A stretch of DNA of 64,000 bases from Microvirga aerilata (GTDB lineage: Bacteria; Pseudomonadota; Alphaproteobacteria; Rhizobiales; Beijerinckiaceae): assembly GCF_016743775.1 (NCBI RefSeq), contig NZ_JAEQMY010000001.1, forward strand, positions 1-64,000, written 5' to 3'. This document shows, one piece after another, positions 51,023-61,090 of the stretch. Numbering within the stretch: the stretch's first letter is position 1; every line of letters begins with the position of its first letter. A program made the translations under genes and the position numbers. A model generated the notes under the pieces. It had not been told where the DNA came from. It ran no database searches and worked only from the letters and a program-made list of their open reading frames with translations.

Positions 51023-51541
51023 TCACTCACCAATCGAAGCCTCGCCCGCGCTTTTGAGGGAGGTCAGAACGCGATCGCACTCGAACAGCTCGTCGAGGGC
51101 CGCCTGCAGGCAGCGAAGCGCTTCTTCCGGCAGGCCCGTCCGGCATGGCTCGGCAGGCGCGTCGGCCTCATCGAGGAATGGGAGCTCTGCAAGGCCCTCT
51201 GCCTCCTCCGCCGGGGCACGCGCGCCTTCGGGATGCAGCGCGGAGACGCTCTGCTCCCCCCGCCCGACCGCATGAACGAAGCGGACGCCCTCCTCCTTCA
51301 GGATGCGCTGGACGCCCTTGATCGTATAGCCTTCGCCATACAGCAGATGCCGGATGCCTTTGAGCAGATCGACATCGTCGGGACGGTAGTAGCGCCGCCC
51401 GCCGCCGCGCTTCAGCGGCTTGATGTGTGAAAAGCGTGTTTCCCAGAAGCGGAGCACATGTTGGGGAACGTCGAGGTCTTCGGCGACCTCGCTGATGGTG
51501 CGAAATGCATCCGGGCTTTTGTCCATGGCGCCGCTCGCCAT
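51023..51541 (-). CDS. MerR-family transcriptional regulator
   Basis: This is a DNA-binding regulator of 172 aa. The winged helix is at residues about 15-80 ([20 protein letters not shown] onward, with [12 protein letters not shown]). The C-terminal part is acidic and Ala/Glu-rich with no metal-binding cysteines, so the effector is unknown. It belongs to the group placed next to ihfA in many Rhizobiales. It starts 8 nt after the ihfA stop; an ATG at 51526 (MDKSPDAF) is an alternative. Confidence 0.9.
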   Translation of the reverse strand: MASGAMDKSPDAFRTISEVAEDLDVPQHVLRFWETRFSHIKPLKRGGGRRYYRPDDVDLLKGIRHLLYGEGYTIKGVQRILKEEGVRFVHAVGRGEQSVSALHPEGARAPAEEAEGLAELPFLDEADAPAEPCRTGLPEEALRCLQAALDELFECDRVLTSLKSAGEASIGE

Positions 51542-51548
51542 CGCCGGT

Positions 51549-51860
51549 TCAGTCCTCGCCTTCGAAGGTTTCGCCGTTGATATGGGCCTTCAGAACATTC
51601 GAAGGCTTGAACACCATGACCCGGCGGGGGTCGATCGGCACCTCGACCCCGGTTTTGGGATTGCGGCCGACGCGCTCGCCCTTGCTGCGCACGATGAACG
51701 AGCCGAAGGAGGAGAGCTTCACGGTTTCGCCGGCAGCCAGGCTGTCGCAGATCTCCGCCAGAACGCGCTCGACCAGCTCAGCCGATTCGGTACGGGAGAG
51801 ACCCACCTTCTGGTATACGGCCTCGCTCAGGTCCGCCCTCGTTATCGTCTTGCCAGCCAT
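51549..51860 (-). CDS. ihfA: Integration host factor alpha subunit
   Basis: It is a DNA-bending nucleoid protein that acts as a heterodimer with IHF-beta. The 103-aa protein has the HU/IHF fold with [13 protein letters not shown] and the beta-arm [20 protein letters not shown]. The start at 51860 ([16 protein letters not shown]) follows GGGGAGCTCA, a good binding site. The upstream in-frame ATG at 51875 is unlikely. Confidence 0.96.
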   Translation of the reverse strand: MAGKTITRADLSEAVYQKVGLSRTESAELVERVLAEICDSLAAGETVKLSSFGSFIVRSKGERVGRNPKTGVEVPIDPRRVMVFKPSNVLKAHINGETFEGED

Positions 51861-51987
51861 TGAGCTCCCCAGCACGAATGAGATCGTTGGTCTTATCGTC
51901 TCTGACGACGCTAGGCAGATGACCTCCTATGGTCAACCGCCAAGGTCAATTTCCCGAACGCCACGAAGGCCGAACGCCCCGAATATC

Positions 51988-52965
51988 CTACCAGCGGATC
52001 AGCGCGCTGCCCCAGGTGAAGCCGCCGCCGATCGCCTCGATCATCACCAGATCGCCGTCCTGGATCCGCCCGTCCTTGCGGGCGGCGTCGAGGGCCAGCG
52101 GAATCGAGGCGGCGGAGGTGTTGCCGTGCTTGTTCACGGTGATAACCACCTTCTCCGGCGCGATGCCGAGCTTGTCGGCGCTCGCGGTGATGATGCGCTT
52201 GTTGGCCTGGTGCGGCACGAACCATTTCAGCTCGTCGGCGCTGGTCCCCGTGGCCTTGAAGGCGTCCTGCACCACGTCGGCGACCATGCCCACGGCGAAC
52301 TTGAACACCTCGCGGCCTTCCATCTTCAGGACGCCGGTGGTCTTGGTCGAGCCCGGCCCGCCGTCGACGTAGAGCTTGTCCCGGTAGCGCCCGTCGGAGC
52401 GCAGGTGCGACGTCAGCACGCCCCGGTCGGCGGAGGTGCCCTCCCCCTCCTGCGCCTCGAGCACGAGGGCGCCGGCCCCGTCGCCGAAGAGAACGCAGGT
52501 GGTGCGGTCGTTCCAGTCGAGGATGCGCGAGAAGGTCTCGGCGCCGATCACGAGGGCGCGCTTGTGCGAGCCGGACTGCAGGAACTTGTCCGCGGTCGAA
52601 ACCGCATAGACGAAGCCCGTGCAGACGGCCTGAAGGTCGAAGGCGGCCCCATGGGTCATGCCAAGGCCCGTCTGGATCATCGTGGCGGTCGACGGGAAGG
52701 TGTAATCCGGGGTCGAGGTGGCGCAGATGACGAGGTCGATGTCGTCGGCCGTAAGCCCCGCATCGGCGAGCGCCGCCTCCGCCGCCTTGATGCCGAGCAC
52801 CGAGGTGGTCTCATCGTCCTCCGCGATATGACGCTCCTCGATGCCGGTCCGCTGCACGATCCAATCGTGCGAGGTCTCGACCAGCTTCTCGAGATCCTGG
52901 TTCGTCAGCTTGCGCCTCGGCAGATAGGAGCCGACGCCGCGTACAATGGAGCGGGTGCGTTTCAA
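51988..52965 (-). CDS. fabH: 3-oxoacyl-ACP synthase III
   Basis: It starts fatty acid synthesis by condensing acetyl-CoA with malonyl-ACP. The 325-aa protein has the catalytic triad Cys115 (LQAVCTGF), His252 (VPHQANKR) and Asn282 (KHGNTSAAS). The start is a TTG at 52965 with a strong AGGAAGG site 6 nt upstream; length matches the family. It follows plsX by 89 bp. Confidence 0.96.
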   Translation of the reverse strand: MKRTRSIVRGVGSYLPRRKLTNQDLEKLVETSHDWIVQRTGIEERHIAEDDETTSVLGIKAAEAALADAGLTADDIDLVICATSTPDYTFPSTATMIQTGLGMTHGAAFDLQAVCTGFVYAVSTADKFLQSGSHKRALVIGAETFSRILDWNDRTTCVLFGDGAGALVLEAQEGEGTSADRGVLTSHLRSDGRYRDKLYVDGGPGSTKTTGVLKMEGREVFKFAVGMVADVVQDAFKATGTSADELKWFVPHQANKRIITASADKLGIAPEKVVITVNKHGNTSAASIPLALDAARKDGRIQDGDLVMIEAIGGGFTWGSALIRW

Positions 52966-53054
52966 GGTGCGCCTTCCTACGGCATGACCCGGACGGGCCG
53001 GAACCGGTCGTCCAGGGGGATCATGCCATATCCAAATACGAGCACGGTGGTGCT

Positions 53055-54089
53055 CTAAACCGTTTGTCCGACCGGGTCATGCTCCAGCATGGCCCGGATT
53101 GTGTTCATCAATTCGAAATGCGCCATGTCGTAGGCCACGTCGATGGCGCTGGCGAAGCCGAGGTCGTCGGTGCCGCCATGGCTTTTGACGACCACCCCTT
53201 CGAGCCCCAGGAAGACCCCGCCGTTGACCTTGCGCGGGTCCATCTTGTCCCTGAGAGCGTTAAAAGCCTGTTTCGCGAACAGATAGCCGATCTTCGCCAT
53301 CAGGGTCCGGCTCATGGCAGAGCGCAGATACTGGGCGATCTGCTTGGCGGTTCCTTCAGCGGTCTTCAGGGCGATGTTGCCCGTGAAGCCCTCGGTCACC
53401 ACCACGTCGACCGTTCCCTTGCCGAGATCGTCGCCCTCCACGAAGCCATGGTAGTTCAGGTGCGGAAGGTTCGATTCCTTCAGGAGCCGACCGGCTTCCT
53501 TGACGGCCTCGATCCCCTTGATCTCCTCGGTGCCGACGTTGAGGAGCCCGACGGTCGGGCGCTCCAGGTCGAACACGATGCGAGCCATGGCCGCGCCCAT
53601 GATTGCCATATCCACCAGATGGCCCGCATCCGCGCCGATGGTCGCACCGACGTCGAGCACGATGCTCTCGCCCCGGGTGGTCGGCCACATGCAGGCGATG
53701 GCCGGGCGCTCGATATGCGCCATGGTCTTGAGGCAGACCTTGGCGGTTGCCATCAGGGCGCCGGTGTTGCCGGCGGACACCATCGCGTCCGCCTCCCCGT
53801 CCCTCACCGCCTGGACGGCGCGCCACATGGAGGACTTGCCCCGGCCCATGCGGATCGCCTGGCTCGGCTTCTCGTCCATGGCGATGGAAATGTCCGTATG
53901 GCGCAGCTCGGTGACTTCCTTGAGCCTGGGATGGGCGTTGAGTAGAGGCGCAACAACCGTCTCATCGCCGAACATGAGGAAGCGCAGGTCGGGGTGGCGC
54001 TCCAAGGCCAAGGCTGCGCCCGGGACGACGACGGACGGGCCATGATCGCCCCCCATCGCATCAAGCGAAATACGCACCGGCTTCGGCAT
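53055..54089 (-). CDS. plsX: Phosphate acyltransferase PlsX
   Basis: It converts acyl-ACP to acyl-phosphate for glycerolipid synthesis. The 344-aa protein has the family signature [11 protein letters not shown] at residues 8-18, and [10 protein letters not shown] further on. The plsX-fabH order downstream of the DUF177 gene is widespread. A 154-bp gap with a hairpin (54164-54190) separates it from the DUF177 gene. Confidence 0.96.
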   Translation of the reverse strand: MPKPVRISLDAMGGDHGPSVVVPGAALALERHPDLRFLMFGDETVVAPLLNAHPRLKEVTELRHTDISIAMDEKPSQAIRMGRGKSSMWRAVQAVRDGEADAMVSAGNTGALMATAKVCLKTMAHIERPAIACMWPTTRGESIVLDVGATIGADAGHLVDMAIMGAAMARIVFDLERPTVGLLNVGTEEIKGIEAVKEAGRLLKESNLPHLNYHGFVEGDDLGKGTVDVVVTEGFTGNIALKTAEGTAKQIAQYLRSAMSRTLMAKIGYLFAKQAFNALRDKMDPRKVNGGVFLGLEGVVVKSHGGTDDLGFASAIDVAYDMAHFELMNTIRAMLEHDPVGQTV

Positions 54090-54163
54090 GAACGGTCGTT
54101 CTTTCTTTTCAAGCTATTCGACAGGGGGCGGAAAATAGCGGTTTGCGGGGGCTCCGCAACTGA

Positions 54164-54190
54164 ATTCTGCGGCCCGCCGAGCCGCAGAAT
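54164..54190 (-). other. Hairpin in the plsX leader
   Basis: ATTCTGCGG (54164-54172) and CCGCAGAAT (54182-54190) form a perfect 9-bp stem with a 9-nt loop. No T-run follows, so it may be an attenuator or processing signal between the DUF177 gene and plsX. Confidence 0.45.
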
Positions 54191-54243
54191 CGTGCTCCGG
54201 GACCCGCCTCGGGGCCCTGAGCAAGCGGTCGACGGGCCGCTTC

Positions 54244-54759
54244 CTACTGCTGGCCCTTGAGCTTGTTCAGCGCCGCGAAGGGAGAATCCATCTCGTCGGT
54301 GGGGTCCCGGTAGTCGAAACCTACCCCGGGCTTGCGCGGATAGGGATCGAGGCCCAGCGCCAGGAACTCGGCCGTGAGGGCTCCCAAGTCGATCTGGCCG
54401 TTCACGATCTCGTCCGGCGGCTCGTACTCGTTGATGTCGGTGGGGGGCTCGGCCGGCATGCCGGAGGATTCGGCGAAGTCCACCTCGACCTCCTCCTCCA
54501 CGTCGGAGTCGAAGTTCTCCAGGGTCGTGACGCAGACCTGGGTGATCGAGGCCTTGACCGTGCCCTTCACGTTGATGCCCTTGGCGGAGGTCTTCAGCAT
54601 GAAGTCCCCGGAGAGCGCCCGTATGCCCGGCAGGCCGAAATCCTTCGCAAGGGCGGCGCATTCCTCGGGGGTCGCCTGCACATGGATCTCCTGCCCGCGC
54701 GGGGGGATCTTCATGACGTCGACGAGCCGCGACAACGGTCCCACGGTTTCAGGTGTCAT
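54244..54759 (-). CDS. DUF177/YceD-family protein
   Basis: The 171-aa acidic protein belongs to the DUF177 family, which is linked to 23S rRNA metabolism and plsX-rpmF loci in other bacteria; function is not settled. The core motif VCVTTLENFDSDVEEEVEVDF is recognisable (C-x-T then an acidic run). I set the start at 54759 (MTPETVGPLSRLVDV) because GAGGAG lies 7 nt before it. An ATG at 54774 that overlaps the previous stop (ATGA) is an alternative. Confidence 0.9.
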   Translation of the reverse strand: MTPETVGPLSRLVDVMKIPPRGQEIHVQATPEECAALAKDFGLPGIRALSGDFMLKTSAKGINVKGTVKASITQVCVTTLENFDSDVEEEVEVDFAESSGMPAEPPTDINEYEPPDEIVNGQIDLGALTAEFLALGLDPYPRKPGVGFDYRDPTDEMDSPFAALNKLKGQQ

Positions 54760-54770
54760 GGGTGCGCTCC

Positions 54771-55301
54771 TCATGAAAAGGTTGCGGGTTCCGGGAAAGC
54801 CGGCCCTGTATCCATAAGCGTCTCCAGGCCCTGGGCCTTGAGGGCCCGGTCGGCTGCCAGGGCATAACGCGCAAGAGGGGCGGCAGGTGCATCGGTCCCG
54901 TAGGCGTTGCGGCCAAGGGCCACTGCGAGGCCCGCCTCGTCGGCATCGTTGAGCGGACCGTCATAGGCATGGGCGCGCCCATAGAACGATGCCGCCACCT
55001 TCTTCATCCGCTTCGGCACCACGGTGTCGCCCACGCCCATCTCCCGCAAGGAGGCGTCCATGTCCCGGAAGAAAGCCTCGGTCAGGTCCCTGGCGATCTC
55101 GTCGGCGGGAGACGGAAAGCCGCGCAAGGCCCGCAGGGCCAGCACCATGTGCAGGCACAGGGCTTCGAACCGCCCCTCCAGGGTGTCCGGGATGCCGAGT
55201 GCCGCATACAGCCCCGGTGCGCGGGACGCCGTGGCGATTCCCTTGTAGAGGGTCGCGATGGCGGTGCGCCGGGGATCCTTGCGGAAGAGACTGAAGATCA
55301 C
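54771..55301 (-). CDS. Ubiquinol-cytochrome c chaperone family protein
   Basis: The 176-aa protein resembles the CBP3/UQCC1 family that helps assemble cytochrome bc1. The family core is visible: LYKGIATASRAPGLYAALGIPDT, FEALCLHMVLALRAL and MDASLREMGVGDTVVPKRMKK. The start is a GTG at 55301, since no ATG lies nearby. It is divergent from bamE, and its stop overlaps an ATG of the DUF177 frame. Confidence 0.9.
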   Translation of the reverse strand: MIFSLFRKDPRRTAIATLYKGIATASRAPGLYAALGIPDTLEGRFEALCLHMVLALRALRGFPSPADEIARDLTEAFFRDMDASLREMGVGDTVVPKRMKKVAASFYGRAHAYDGPLNDADEAGLAVALGRNAYGTDAPAAPLARYALAADRALKAQGLETLMDTGPAFPEPATFS

Positions 55302-55320
55302 GGCTCTTGCCCTTCCAAGC

Positions 55321-55349
55321 TTGTCAAAATCGTAACCTCGGGTTACGCC
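55321..55349 (+). promoter_or_regulatory. Candidate bamE promoter with palindrome
   Basis: TTGTCA (55321-55326) and TACGCC (55344-55349) are 17 nt apart. Between them GTAACC (55332-55337) and GGTTAC (55341-55346) form a perfect inverted repeat that could be an operator. The -10 match is poor. Confidence 0.4.
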
Positions 55350-55404
55350 ATCACGATCCGTAGGCGCAAGCTTATCCGCGCCGCTTTTCTGGAAGAACCG
55401 TACG

Positions 55405-55857
55405 ATGCGTCGATATCATCCTCTTTTGGTGCGCCTGGCTACCGCGACTCTCCTCGCCTCGTCCGTTGCCGCCTGCACGATGGGCGAAGACTTCCACCGC
55501 GGCTATCTCGTGGATGAGCGCGCCATCTCGCAGGTCAGGAAGGGCATGAGCGCCGACCAGGTCCTCCAGACCCTCGGAACGCCCTCCACTGTGTCCACCG
55601 TGGGCAACCGGAACTGGTACTACATCAGCCAGAAGTCCCGCCGCACCCTCCAGTTCATGGGCGAGCAGGTGGTGGATCAGCAGGTCACGGCGGTGTACTT
55701 CGACAACAACCTGAGGGTCGAGCGCATCGCGCTGTACGGCCTCCAGGACGGCCGGGTGTTCGACTTCATCAGCCGCACCACCCCGGCGGGCGGCGAGGAA
55801 TCGAGCTTCCTCGGCCAGATCTTCCGCGGCGTGAACAGCTTCAACCCGTTCGGCTGA
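55405..55857 (+). CDS. bamE: Outer membrane assembly lipoprotein BamE (SmpA/OmlA)
   Basis: It is a BAM-complex lipoprotein that supports BamA at the outer membrane. The 150-aa precursor has a signal peptide with lipobox VAAC and lipidated Cys24. The SmpA/OmlA domain follows (ISQVRKGMSADQVLQTLGTP, then NWYYISQ). It is divergent from the bc1 chaperone gene and ends at a terminator. Confidence 0.95.
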   Translation: MRRYHPLLVRLATATLLASSVAACTMGEDFHRGYLVDERAISQVRKGMSADQVLQTLGTPSTVSTVGNRNWYYISQKSRRTLQFMGEQVVDQQVTAVYFDNNLRVERIALYGLQDGRVFDFISRTTPAGGEESSFLGQIFRGVNSFNPFG

Positions 55858-55884
55858 TCCGCACCTTCCCTCGAGAGCTTTCAG

Positions 55885-55914
55885 AATGGCCGGGCTTCGT
55901 CCCGGCCATTTTCG
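55885..55914 (+). terminator. Terminator after bamE
   Basis: A perfect 10-bp stem AATGGCCGGG/CCCGGCCATT (55885-55894 with 55901-55910) with a CTTCGT loop is followed by TTCGTGTTTG, 28 nt after the bamE stop. Confidence 0.8.
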
Positions 55915-55933
55915 TGTTTGAGCCCCTGAGCCC

Positions 55934-55962
55934 AAAAAGAAACCCGCGGCATTTGCCGCGGG
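55934..55962 (-). terminator. Terminator after hppA
   Basis: On the minus strand a perfect 9-bp stem CCCGCGGCA/TGCCGCGGG (55943-55951 with 55954-55962) is followed by TTTCTTTTT. It lies 25 nt beyond the hppA stop. Confidence 0.88.
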
Positions 55963-55987
55963 CTCGGATCGTTTGAGTGCTGCCGCT

Positions 55988-58114
55988 TTAGGAGTGCGCG
56001 AGGATCGCGAGCAGCAGAAGGGCGATGATGTTGGTGATCTTGATCGCCGGGTTGACGGCGGGACCCGCCGTATCCTTGTAGGGGTCGCCGACGGTATCGC
56101 CGGTCACCGAGGCCTTGTGAGCCTCGGAGCCCTTATGGTGAGTCGTGCCGGAGCTGTCCGTGAAGCCGTCCTCGAAGGACTTTTTGGCGTTGTCCCACGC
56201 GCCGCCGCCCGAGGTCATCGAGATGGCGACGAACAGGCCGGTGACGATCACGCCGAGCAGCATGGCGCCCAGGGCCGAGAAGGCCTGGGACTTGCCCGCA
56301 ACCCAGTAGATCACGAAGTAGGTGACAATCGGCGCCAGCACCGGCAGGAGCGAGGGCACGATCATCTCCTTGATCGCGGCCCGGGTCAGCATGTCGACCG
56401 CGCGCCCGTAATCGGGACGGTCGGTGCCGGCCATGATGCCGGGCTTCTCGCGGAACTGACGGCGCACCTCCTCCACGACCGCGCCGGCCGCCCGGCCCAC
56501 CGCCGTCATGGCGATGCCGCCGAACAGGAACGGGATGAGGCCGCCGAACAGCAGACCCACCACCACATAGGGGTTGGTGAGGGAGAAGTCCGGCGCCACG
56601 CCCTGGAAGTACGGGTACTGCGCCGCATTCTGCGTGAAGTAGTTCAGGTCCGACGTATAGGCCGCGAACAGCACGAGGGCGCCCAGGCCCGCCGAGCCGA
56701 TGGCATAGCCCTTGGTCACCGCCTTGGTGGTGTTGCCGACGGCATCCAGCGCGTCCGTGGACTTGCGAACCTCCTTGGGCAGGCCCGCCATCTCGGCAAT
56801 GCCGCCCGCGTTGTCGGTCACCGGGCCGAAGGCGTCGAGGGCCACGATCATGCCGGCGAGCGCCAGCATGGCGGTGACCGCGATCGCAATGCCGAAGAGG
56901 CCGGCGAGCTTGAAGGCCACGATTATGCCCGCGATGATCACGATGGTGGGCAGCGCGGTGGATTCCAGCGAGACCGCGAGGCCCTGGATCACGTTCGTGC
57001 CGTGCCCCGTCACCGAGGACTGGGCGATGGACCGGACCGGGCGGAACCCGACGCCGGTGTAGTACTCGGTGATCACGACGATGAAGGCCGTCACAGCCAA
57101 GCCGATGAGCGCGCACCAGAACAGGTCGAGCCCCGTGAACTCGGCGCCGGCCACCTGGTCGAAGCCGATCATCTGCCATGTCACGAGGGCAATCGCGATG
57201 GCCGAGAGAACGCCCGTCACGATGAGCCCCTTGTAGAGCGCACCCATGATCGACTCGTTCTGCCCGAGCTTCACGAAGAAGGAGCCGATGATCGAGGTTA
57301 CGATGCAGGCGGCGCCGATGCCCAGGGGGTACAGCAGCATCGTGTCCAGGTTCGCCTGGCCGGCGAAGAAGATCGCCGCCAGAACCATGGTGGCCACCAC
57401 GGTCACCGCATAGGTCTCGAACAGGTCGGCCGCCATGCCGGCGCAGTCGCCGACATTGTCGCCCACGTTGTCGGCGATGGTGGCCGGGTTGCGCGGATCG
57501 TCCTCCGGGATGCCGGCTTCCACCTTGCCCACGAGATCGCCGCCCACGTCGGCGCCCTTGGTGAAGATGCCGCCGCCGAGACGGGCGAAGATGGAGATCA
57601 GGGAGGCTCCGAAGCCCAAGGCCACGAGGCTGTCGATCACCACCCGGTCGGACGGGTTGAGGCCCGAGATGCGGGTGAGATAGCCGTAGTAGAGCGCCAC
57701 GCCGAGAAGCGCGAGGCCCGCCACCAGCATGCCCGTGACGGCGCCGGACTTGAAGGCCACGTCGAGGCCTCCTCCAAGGGACTGGGTAGCGGCCTGGGCC
57801 GTGCGCACATTGGCGCGAACCGACACGTTCATGCCGATGAAGCCCGCGAGACCCGACAGGATGGCCCCGATGGCAAAGCCGATGGCGACCCGAATCCCGA
57901 GCAGGTAGGCAATGACGGCGAACAGGATCACGCCCACGATGGCGATGGTGATGTATTGCCTGCGAAGATAGGCTTTCGCGCCTTCGGCGATCGCGCCCGC
58001 GATTTCCTGCATACGCTGAGAACCGGCGTCCCGCTTCATCACATCGCTGATGGCCCAGAAGCCATACGCGATCGATAGAAGACCGCCCAAGATAATAAGG
58101 GTCAGTGCCATCAT
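55988..58114 (-). CDS. hppA: Membrane-bound H+-translocating pyrophosphatase
   Basis: It couples pyrophosphate hydrolysis to proton pumping across the inner membrane. The protein of about 708 aa has some 16 spans. The substrate motif [20 protein letters not shown] and [19 protein letters not shown] are present. GNTTKA (Lys near residue 464) marks the potassium-independent class; potassium-dependent enzymes have Ala there. The start at 58114 ([11 protein letters not shown]) follows AAGGA; a longer frame to 58153 is less likely. Confidence 0.95.
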   Translation of the reverse strand: MMALTLIILGGLLSIAYGFWAISDVMKRDAGSQRMQEIAGAIAEGAKAYLRRQYITIAIVGVILFAVIAYLLGIRVAIGFAIGAILSGLAGFIGMNVSVRANVRTAQAATQSLGGGLDVAFKSGAVTGMLVAGLALLGVALYYGYLTRISGLNPSDRVVIDSLVALGFGASLISIFARLGGGIFTKGADVGGDLVGKVEAGIPEDDPRNPATIADNVGDNVGDCAGMAADLFETYAVTVVATMVLAAIFFAGQANLDTMLLYPLGIGAACIVTSIIGSFFVKLGQNESIMGALYKGLIVTGVLSAIAIALVTWQMIGFDQVAGAEFTGLDLFWCALIGLAVTAFIVVITEYYTGVGFRPVRSIAQSSVTGHGTNVIQGLAVSLESTALPTIVIIAGIIVAFKLAGLFGIAIAVTAMLALAGMIVALDAFGPVTDNAGGIAEMAGLPKEVRKSTDALDAVGNTTKAVTKGYAIGSAGLGALVLFAAYTSDLNYFTQNAAQYPYFQGVAPDFSLTNPYVVVGLLFGGLIPFLFGGIAMTAVGRAAGAVVEEVRRQFREKPGIMAGTDRPDYGRAVDMLTRAAIKEMIVPSLLPVLAPIVTYFVIYWVAGKSQAFSALGAMLLGVIVTGLFVAISMTSGGGAWDNAKKSFEDGFTDSSGTTHHKGSEAHKASVTGDTVGDPYKDTAGPAVNPAIKITNIIALLLLAILAHS

Positions 58115-58210
58115 GCCATCCTTGTTATGGGAAAGCAGAAAGCCGCTCATCAAGGCCTGTTTGATGGCCCTGACCGGCCCCTACCCCCAGCGAACTTTAT
58201 ATTTGGTTGC

Positions 58211-58241
58211 AAAAAACTAGGCAGTTCGCAACGATCCTGCC
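58211..58241 (-). terminator. Weak terminator-like hairpin after the MFS gene
   Basis: GGCAG (58220-58224) pairs with CTGCC (58237-58241); on the minus strand TAGTTTTTT follows. The stem is only 5 bp, so termination may be weak. Confidence 0.4.
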
Positions 58242-58270
58242 AGCACAACCCACAGGAAGCCCTTAATACT

Positions 58271-59500
58271 TTAAGCGGGTGCGGCTGCCTTCGTCCTCTG
58301 CTGCCAAGCTAGCAGAACTAGCGCGATGGCCACCGGCGGGAAGACCAGCCAGTTCACGCTGTCCCATCCGCCGGCATTCAAAAGCTTGCCCGACGAGAAG
58401 GACGCGACGGCAACCGAGCCGAAGATCAGGAAGTCGTTGGCCGCCTGAACCTTGGCGCGCTCCTCGGGGCGGTAGCAGTCGGTCACCAGGGCGGTGGCTC
58501 CGATGAAGCCGAAGTTCCAGCCCAGGCCGAGGAGGATGAGGGTCAGCCAGAAATGAGCGATGCTGATGCCGGACAGTCCGATCACGGCCGAAACGGCGAT
58601 GAGAGCCAGGCCTGCGGCGGTCACCGCGCCCTTGCCGAAGCGGGCGATGAGGCGGCCGGTGAAGAAGCTCGGGCCGAACATGGCCAGGATGTGCCATTGG
58701 ATGCCCAGCGCCGCCGCCCCCACCGAGTGCCCGCATCCGATCATGGCGAGCGGCGCGGCCGTCATCATGAAGGTCATGAGGCTGTAGGAAACGAGGCCCG
58801 TCACCGCAGCCACGATGAAGCGGGGCTGCCGCACGATCTCGATCAAGGGCCTGCCGCTGGCCTTGGAGGCCGCGACGCTGACCGGCGCGGGGCGAAGGAA
58901 CGACACGGCGATCATGGACAGGAAGGCCAGGGCCGCCTGCCCCAGGAAGGCCCCGGCGAAGGGAGCGGCCTGGATGAAGTCCCGGGTCCAGATCACCGTC
59001 TGGGGTCCCACCACCCCGGCGATCAGGCCGCCCGTCATGACCCAGGAGATGGCCCTGGGCTTGAACGCCTCGGAGGCCGCATCCGTCGCGGCGAAGCGGT
59101 AGCTCTGGTTGAAGGAGCCGTAGCTGCCGATGATCAGGGTGCCGAGGCAGAACAGCACGAAGCTGAACGAGGCGATGCCGAAGGCCGCCAGGCACCCGCC
59201 CGCAAGGCCGATTCCGGCGCCGACCATGTAGCCGATGCGCCGTCCGGCCTTTCGCATGAGCACCGCGGCCGGAATGGTGCCCAGCGCCAGTCCGAGGTTG
59301 AGGAGGCTCACCGGGAGCGTCGCCAGTTCCTTGTCGGGGGAAAGCGCCTGCCCCACGAGCCCGCCCAGGGACACCACGATGGCCGGGCTCGAGCCGCCCA
59401 GGGCCATGGCGGCGGCAAGCACCACCGCGTTGTACTTGGCGACCGCGTCGTTGGAGTGAGCCTGAACGGGAGCGTCAGAAATGCTGGTATGAGCCGACAT
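58271..59500 (-). CDS. MFS transporter
   Basis: The 409-aa inner-membrane transporter has about 12 hydrophobic segments. A typical MFS loop is RKAGRRIGYMVGAGIGLAGG between spans 2 and 3. The substrate cannot be inferred. Its first 26 nt overlap the end of thiL, so it is probably expressed with it. The link to thiamine is positional only. Confidence 0.88.
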   Translation of the reverse strand: MSAHTSISDAPVQAHSNDAVAKYNAVVLAAAMALGGSSPAIVVSLGGLVGQALSPDKELATLPVSLLNLGLALGTIPAAVLMRKAGRRIGYMVGAGIGLAGGCLAAFGIASFSFVLFCLGTLIIGSYGSFNQSYRFAATDAASEAFKPRAISWVMTGGLIAGVVGPQTVIWTRDFIQAAPFAGAFLGQAALAFLSMIAVSFLRPAPVSVAASKASGRPLIEIVRQPRFIVAAVTGLVSYSLMTFMMTAAPLAMIGCGHSVGAAALGIQWHILAMFGPSFFTGRLIARFGKGAVTAAGLALIAVSAVIGLSGISIAHFWLTLILLGLGWNFGFIGATALVTDCYRPEERAKVQAANDFLIFGSVAVASFSSGKLLNAGGWDSVNWLVFPPVAIALVLLAWQQRTKAAAPA

Positions 59501-60461
59501 CGTAGCGTCTTTCGAGATCTTTCATCCGAAAGACCGGCAGGCCGTCTCCTGCGACGACTCGGCCGATGACGGACAGGGCAACCCCGACCCTATCGGCCTC
59601 TTTCCGGAAGCTGTCGAGGTTCTTTTCCGGCACGGTGCAGAGAATTTCGTAGTCGTCACCCCCCGTGAAAGCGACGTCCAGCAACGGGGGCGAGGCCTGG
59701 ACGGCCTTGCGGGCGGCGGGCGACAGCGGAACCCAACCCGCCTCGACGAGGGCGGAGACCCCGCCTGAGCGCATCATCTTGGCGAGATCGCCCGCCAGGC
59801 CGTCGGACACGTCCATGGCGGCGCTCGCGTGGTCGCGCAGTGCCCCCGCCAGGCGGTGGCGGGGTTGGGGATGGAGGTAGCGGTCGGCGAGATGCGCCTT
59901 GTCGTCATGGGACAGGGCCTCCGCCCAGTCGGGAGCGGAGCGCAGCTTGAGACCCAGGGCGCCGTCGCCGATGGTGCCGGTCACGCAGATCGCATCCCCC
60001 ACCCGAGCCGTCGTCCGGCGAACCATCAGGCCCGACGGCACCTCGCCGACGGCGGTGACCGAGAGGGTGAGAGCCCCCCTTGCCTTCACCGTATCGCCGC
60101 CGAGAAGCGGGCAGGCAAATTCCCGGGAAGCCTCGCCGAGCCCGGCGGCAAAATCCGCAAGCCAACTCTCCGTCCAGTGGGCCGGCAGGGCCAGGCTGAG
60201 GAGGAAGCCCGAAGGATCGGCACCCTTGGCGGCGAGATCGGACACGTTCACGCCGAGAGCCTTGCGGGCAATGGAGCCGGGGGCGTCGTCCGGCAGGAAG
60301 TGGACCCCCTCGACCAGCGCGTCGACGGTGAGCACGAGATCGTGCCCGGGCTTAGGGGTCAGACGGGCCGCATCGTCCATGAGGCCCAAAGCCCCTTCGC
60401 CTGCGATGGGCGCAAAGAAGCGGGCGATCAGGCTGTCTTCGGTCGGTCTTTGCACGCTCAT
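59475..60461 (-). CDS. thiL: Thiamine-monophosphate kinase
   Basis: It phosphorylates thiamine monophosphate to the active diphosphate. The 328-aa protein has the AIR-synthase-like fold with DDAARL, DALVEGVHF, NVSDLAAKGADPSGFLLSLA and GDDYEIL. It follows nusB after a terminator (60541-60577), so it likely has its own promoter. Confidence 0.95.
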   Translation of the reverse strand: MSVQRPTEDSLIARFFAPIAGEGALGLMDDAARLTPKPGHDLVLTVDALVEGVHFLPDDAPGSIARKALGVNVSDLAAKGADPSGFLLSLALPAHWTESWLADFAAGLGEASREFACPLLGGDTVKARGALTLSVTAVGEVPSGLMVRRTTARVGDAICVTGTIGDGALGLKLRSAPDWAEALSHDDKAHLADRYLHPQPRHRLAGALRDHASAAMDVSDGLAGDLAKMMRSGGVSALVEAGWVPLSPAARKAVQASPPLLDVAFTGGDDYEILCTVPEKNLDSFRKEADRVGVALSVIGRVVAGDGLPVFRMKDLERRYDVGSYQHF

Positions 60462-60540
60462 CCGCAGGGGGACTCCTCCGGCTGCTCCTTACCCTTCCCC
60501 GAGGGCGAGGTCGAGCGCAAGGCGGATCCGGGAGCGCTCA

Positions 60541-60577
60541 TGAAAAAGCCCATCCCAGGCTAACCTGACATGGGCTT
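60541..60577 (-). terminator. Terminator after nusB
   Basis: On the minus strand AAGCCCAT...ATGGGCTT (60570-60577 with 60546-60553), with an inner CAGG/CCTG stem, is followed by a TTTTT run (60543-60547), 28 nt after the nusB stop. Confidence 0.8.
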
Positions 60578-60605
60578 GAAAGAACAACGCCGTAAATACG
60601 AGCCC

Positions 60606-61088
60606 TTACCGCTTCCCCTGGCCTGCAGCCTTCTTCTCCAGCTCGCCCGGCCGCGCCTCTCGGGCCAGGTTGTCGAGAACGGCGTTCACGAGACCGGGCT
60701 CATCCTCGCCGTAAAAGCTGTGGGTCACGTCCACATATTCGGTGATGACCACGCGGGCCGGCACATCCTTGCGGTACATGAGCTCGTAGCCGCCGGCACG
60801 CAGGATGGCGCGAAGCACGGCCTCGATGCGCTTCAAGGGCCAGCCCTCGGCCAGGGCCTTGTCGATCTTCACGTCGATCTCTCGCTGGTTCTTGACCACG
60901 CCCGAGAGGATATCGCGAAAGAACGTGGTGTCCGACGGCTGGAACGTGATGCCTTCGACCTCGCGGCCGATCCAGAAGGCCTCGAATTCCGCAAGCGCGT
61001 CGATGACCCCCGTGCCCGACACGTCCATCTGGTAGAGGGCCTGAACGGCAGCGAGGCGAGCGGCCGAGCGCTCTGCTGGCTTCGTCAT
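60606..61088 (-). CDS. nusB: Transcription antitermination factor NusB
   Basis: It binds boxA RNA with NusE to support rRNA antitermination. The 160-aa all-helical protein starts MTKPAERSAARLAAVQALYQ and ends with the core LNAVLDNLARE-type helix. It follows ribH by 2 nt, the common ribH-nusB order, so the riboflavin genes and nusB form one transcript. Confidence 0.96.
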   Translation of the reverse strand: MTKPAERSAARLAAVQALYQMDVSGTGVIDALAEFEAFWIGREVEGITFQPSDTTFFRDILSGVVKNQREIDVKIDKALAEGWPLKRIEAVLRAILRAGGYELMYRKDVPARVVITEYVDVTHSFYGEDEPGLVNAVLDNLAREARPGELEKKAAGQGKR

Positions 61089-61090
61089 GA

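Noticed and set aside
55973..58078. 701-codon plus-strand frame opposite hppA
   Set aside because: Composition is dominated by Arg, Gly, His and Asp typical of antisense frames; hppA is unmistakable on the other strand.
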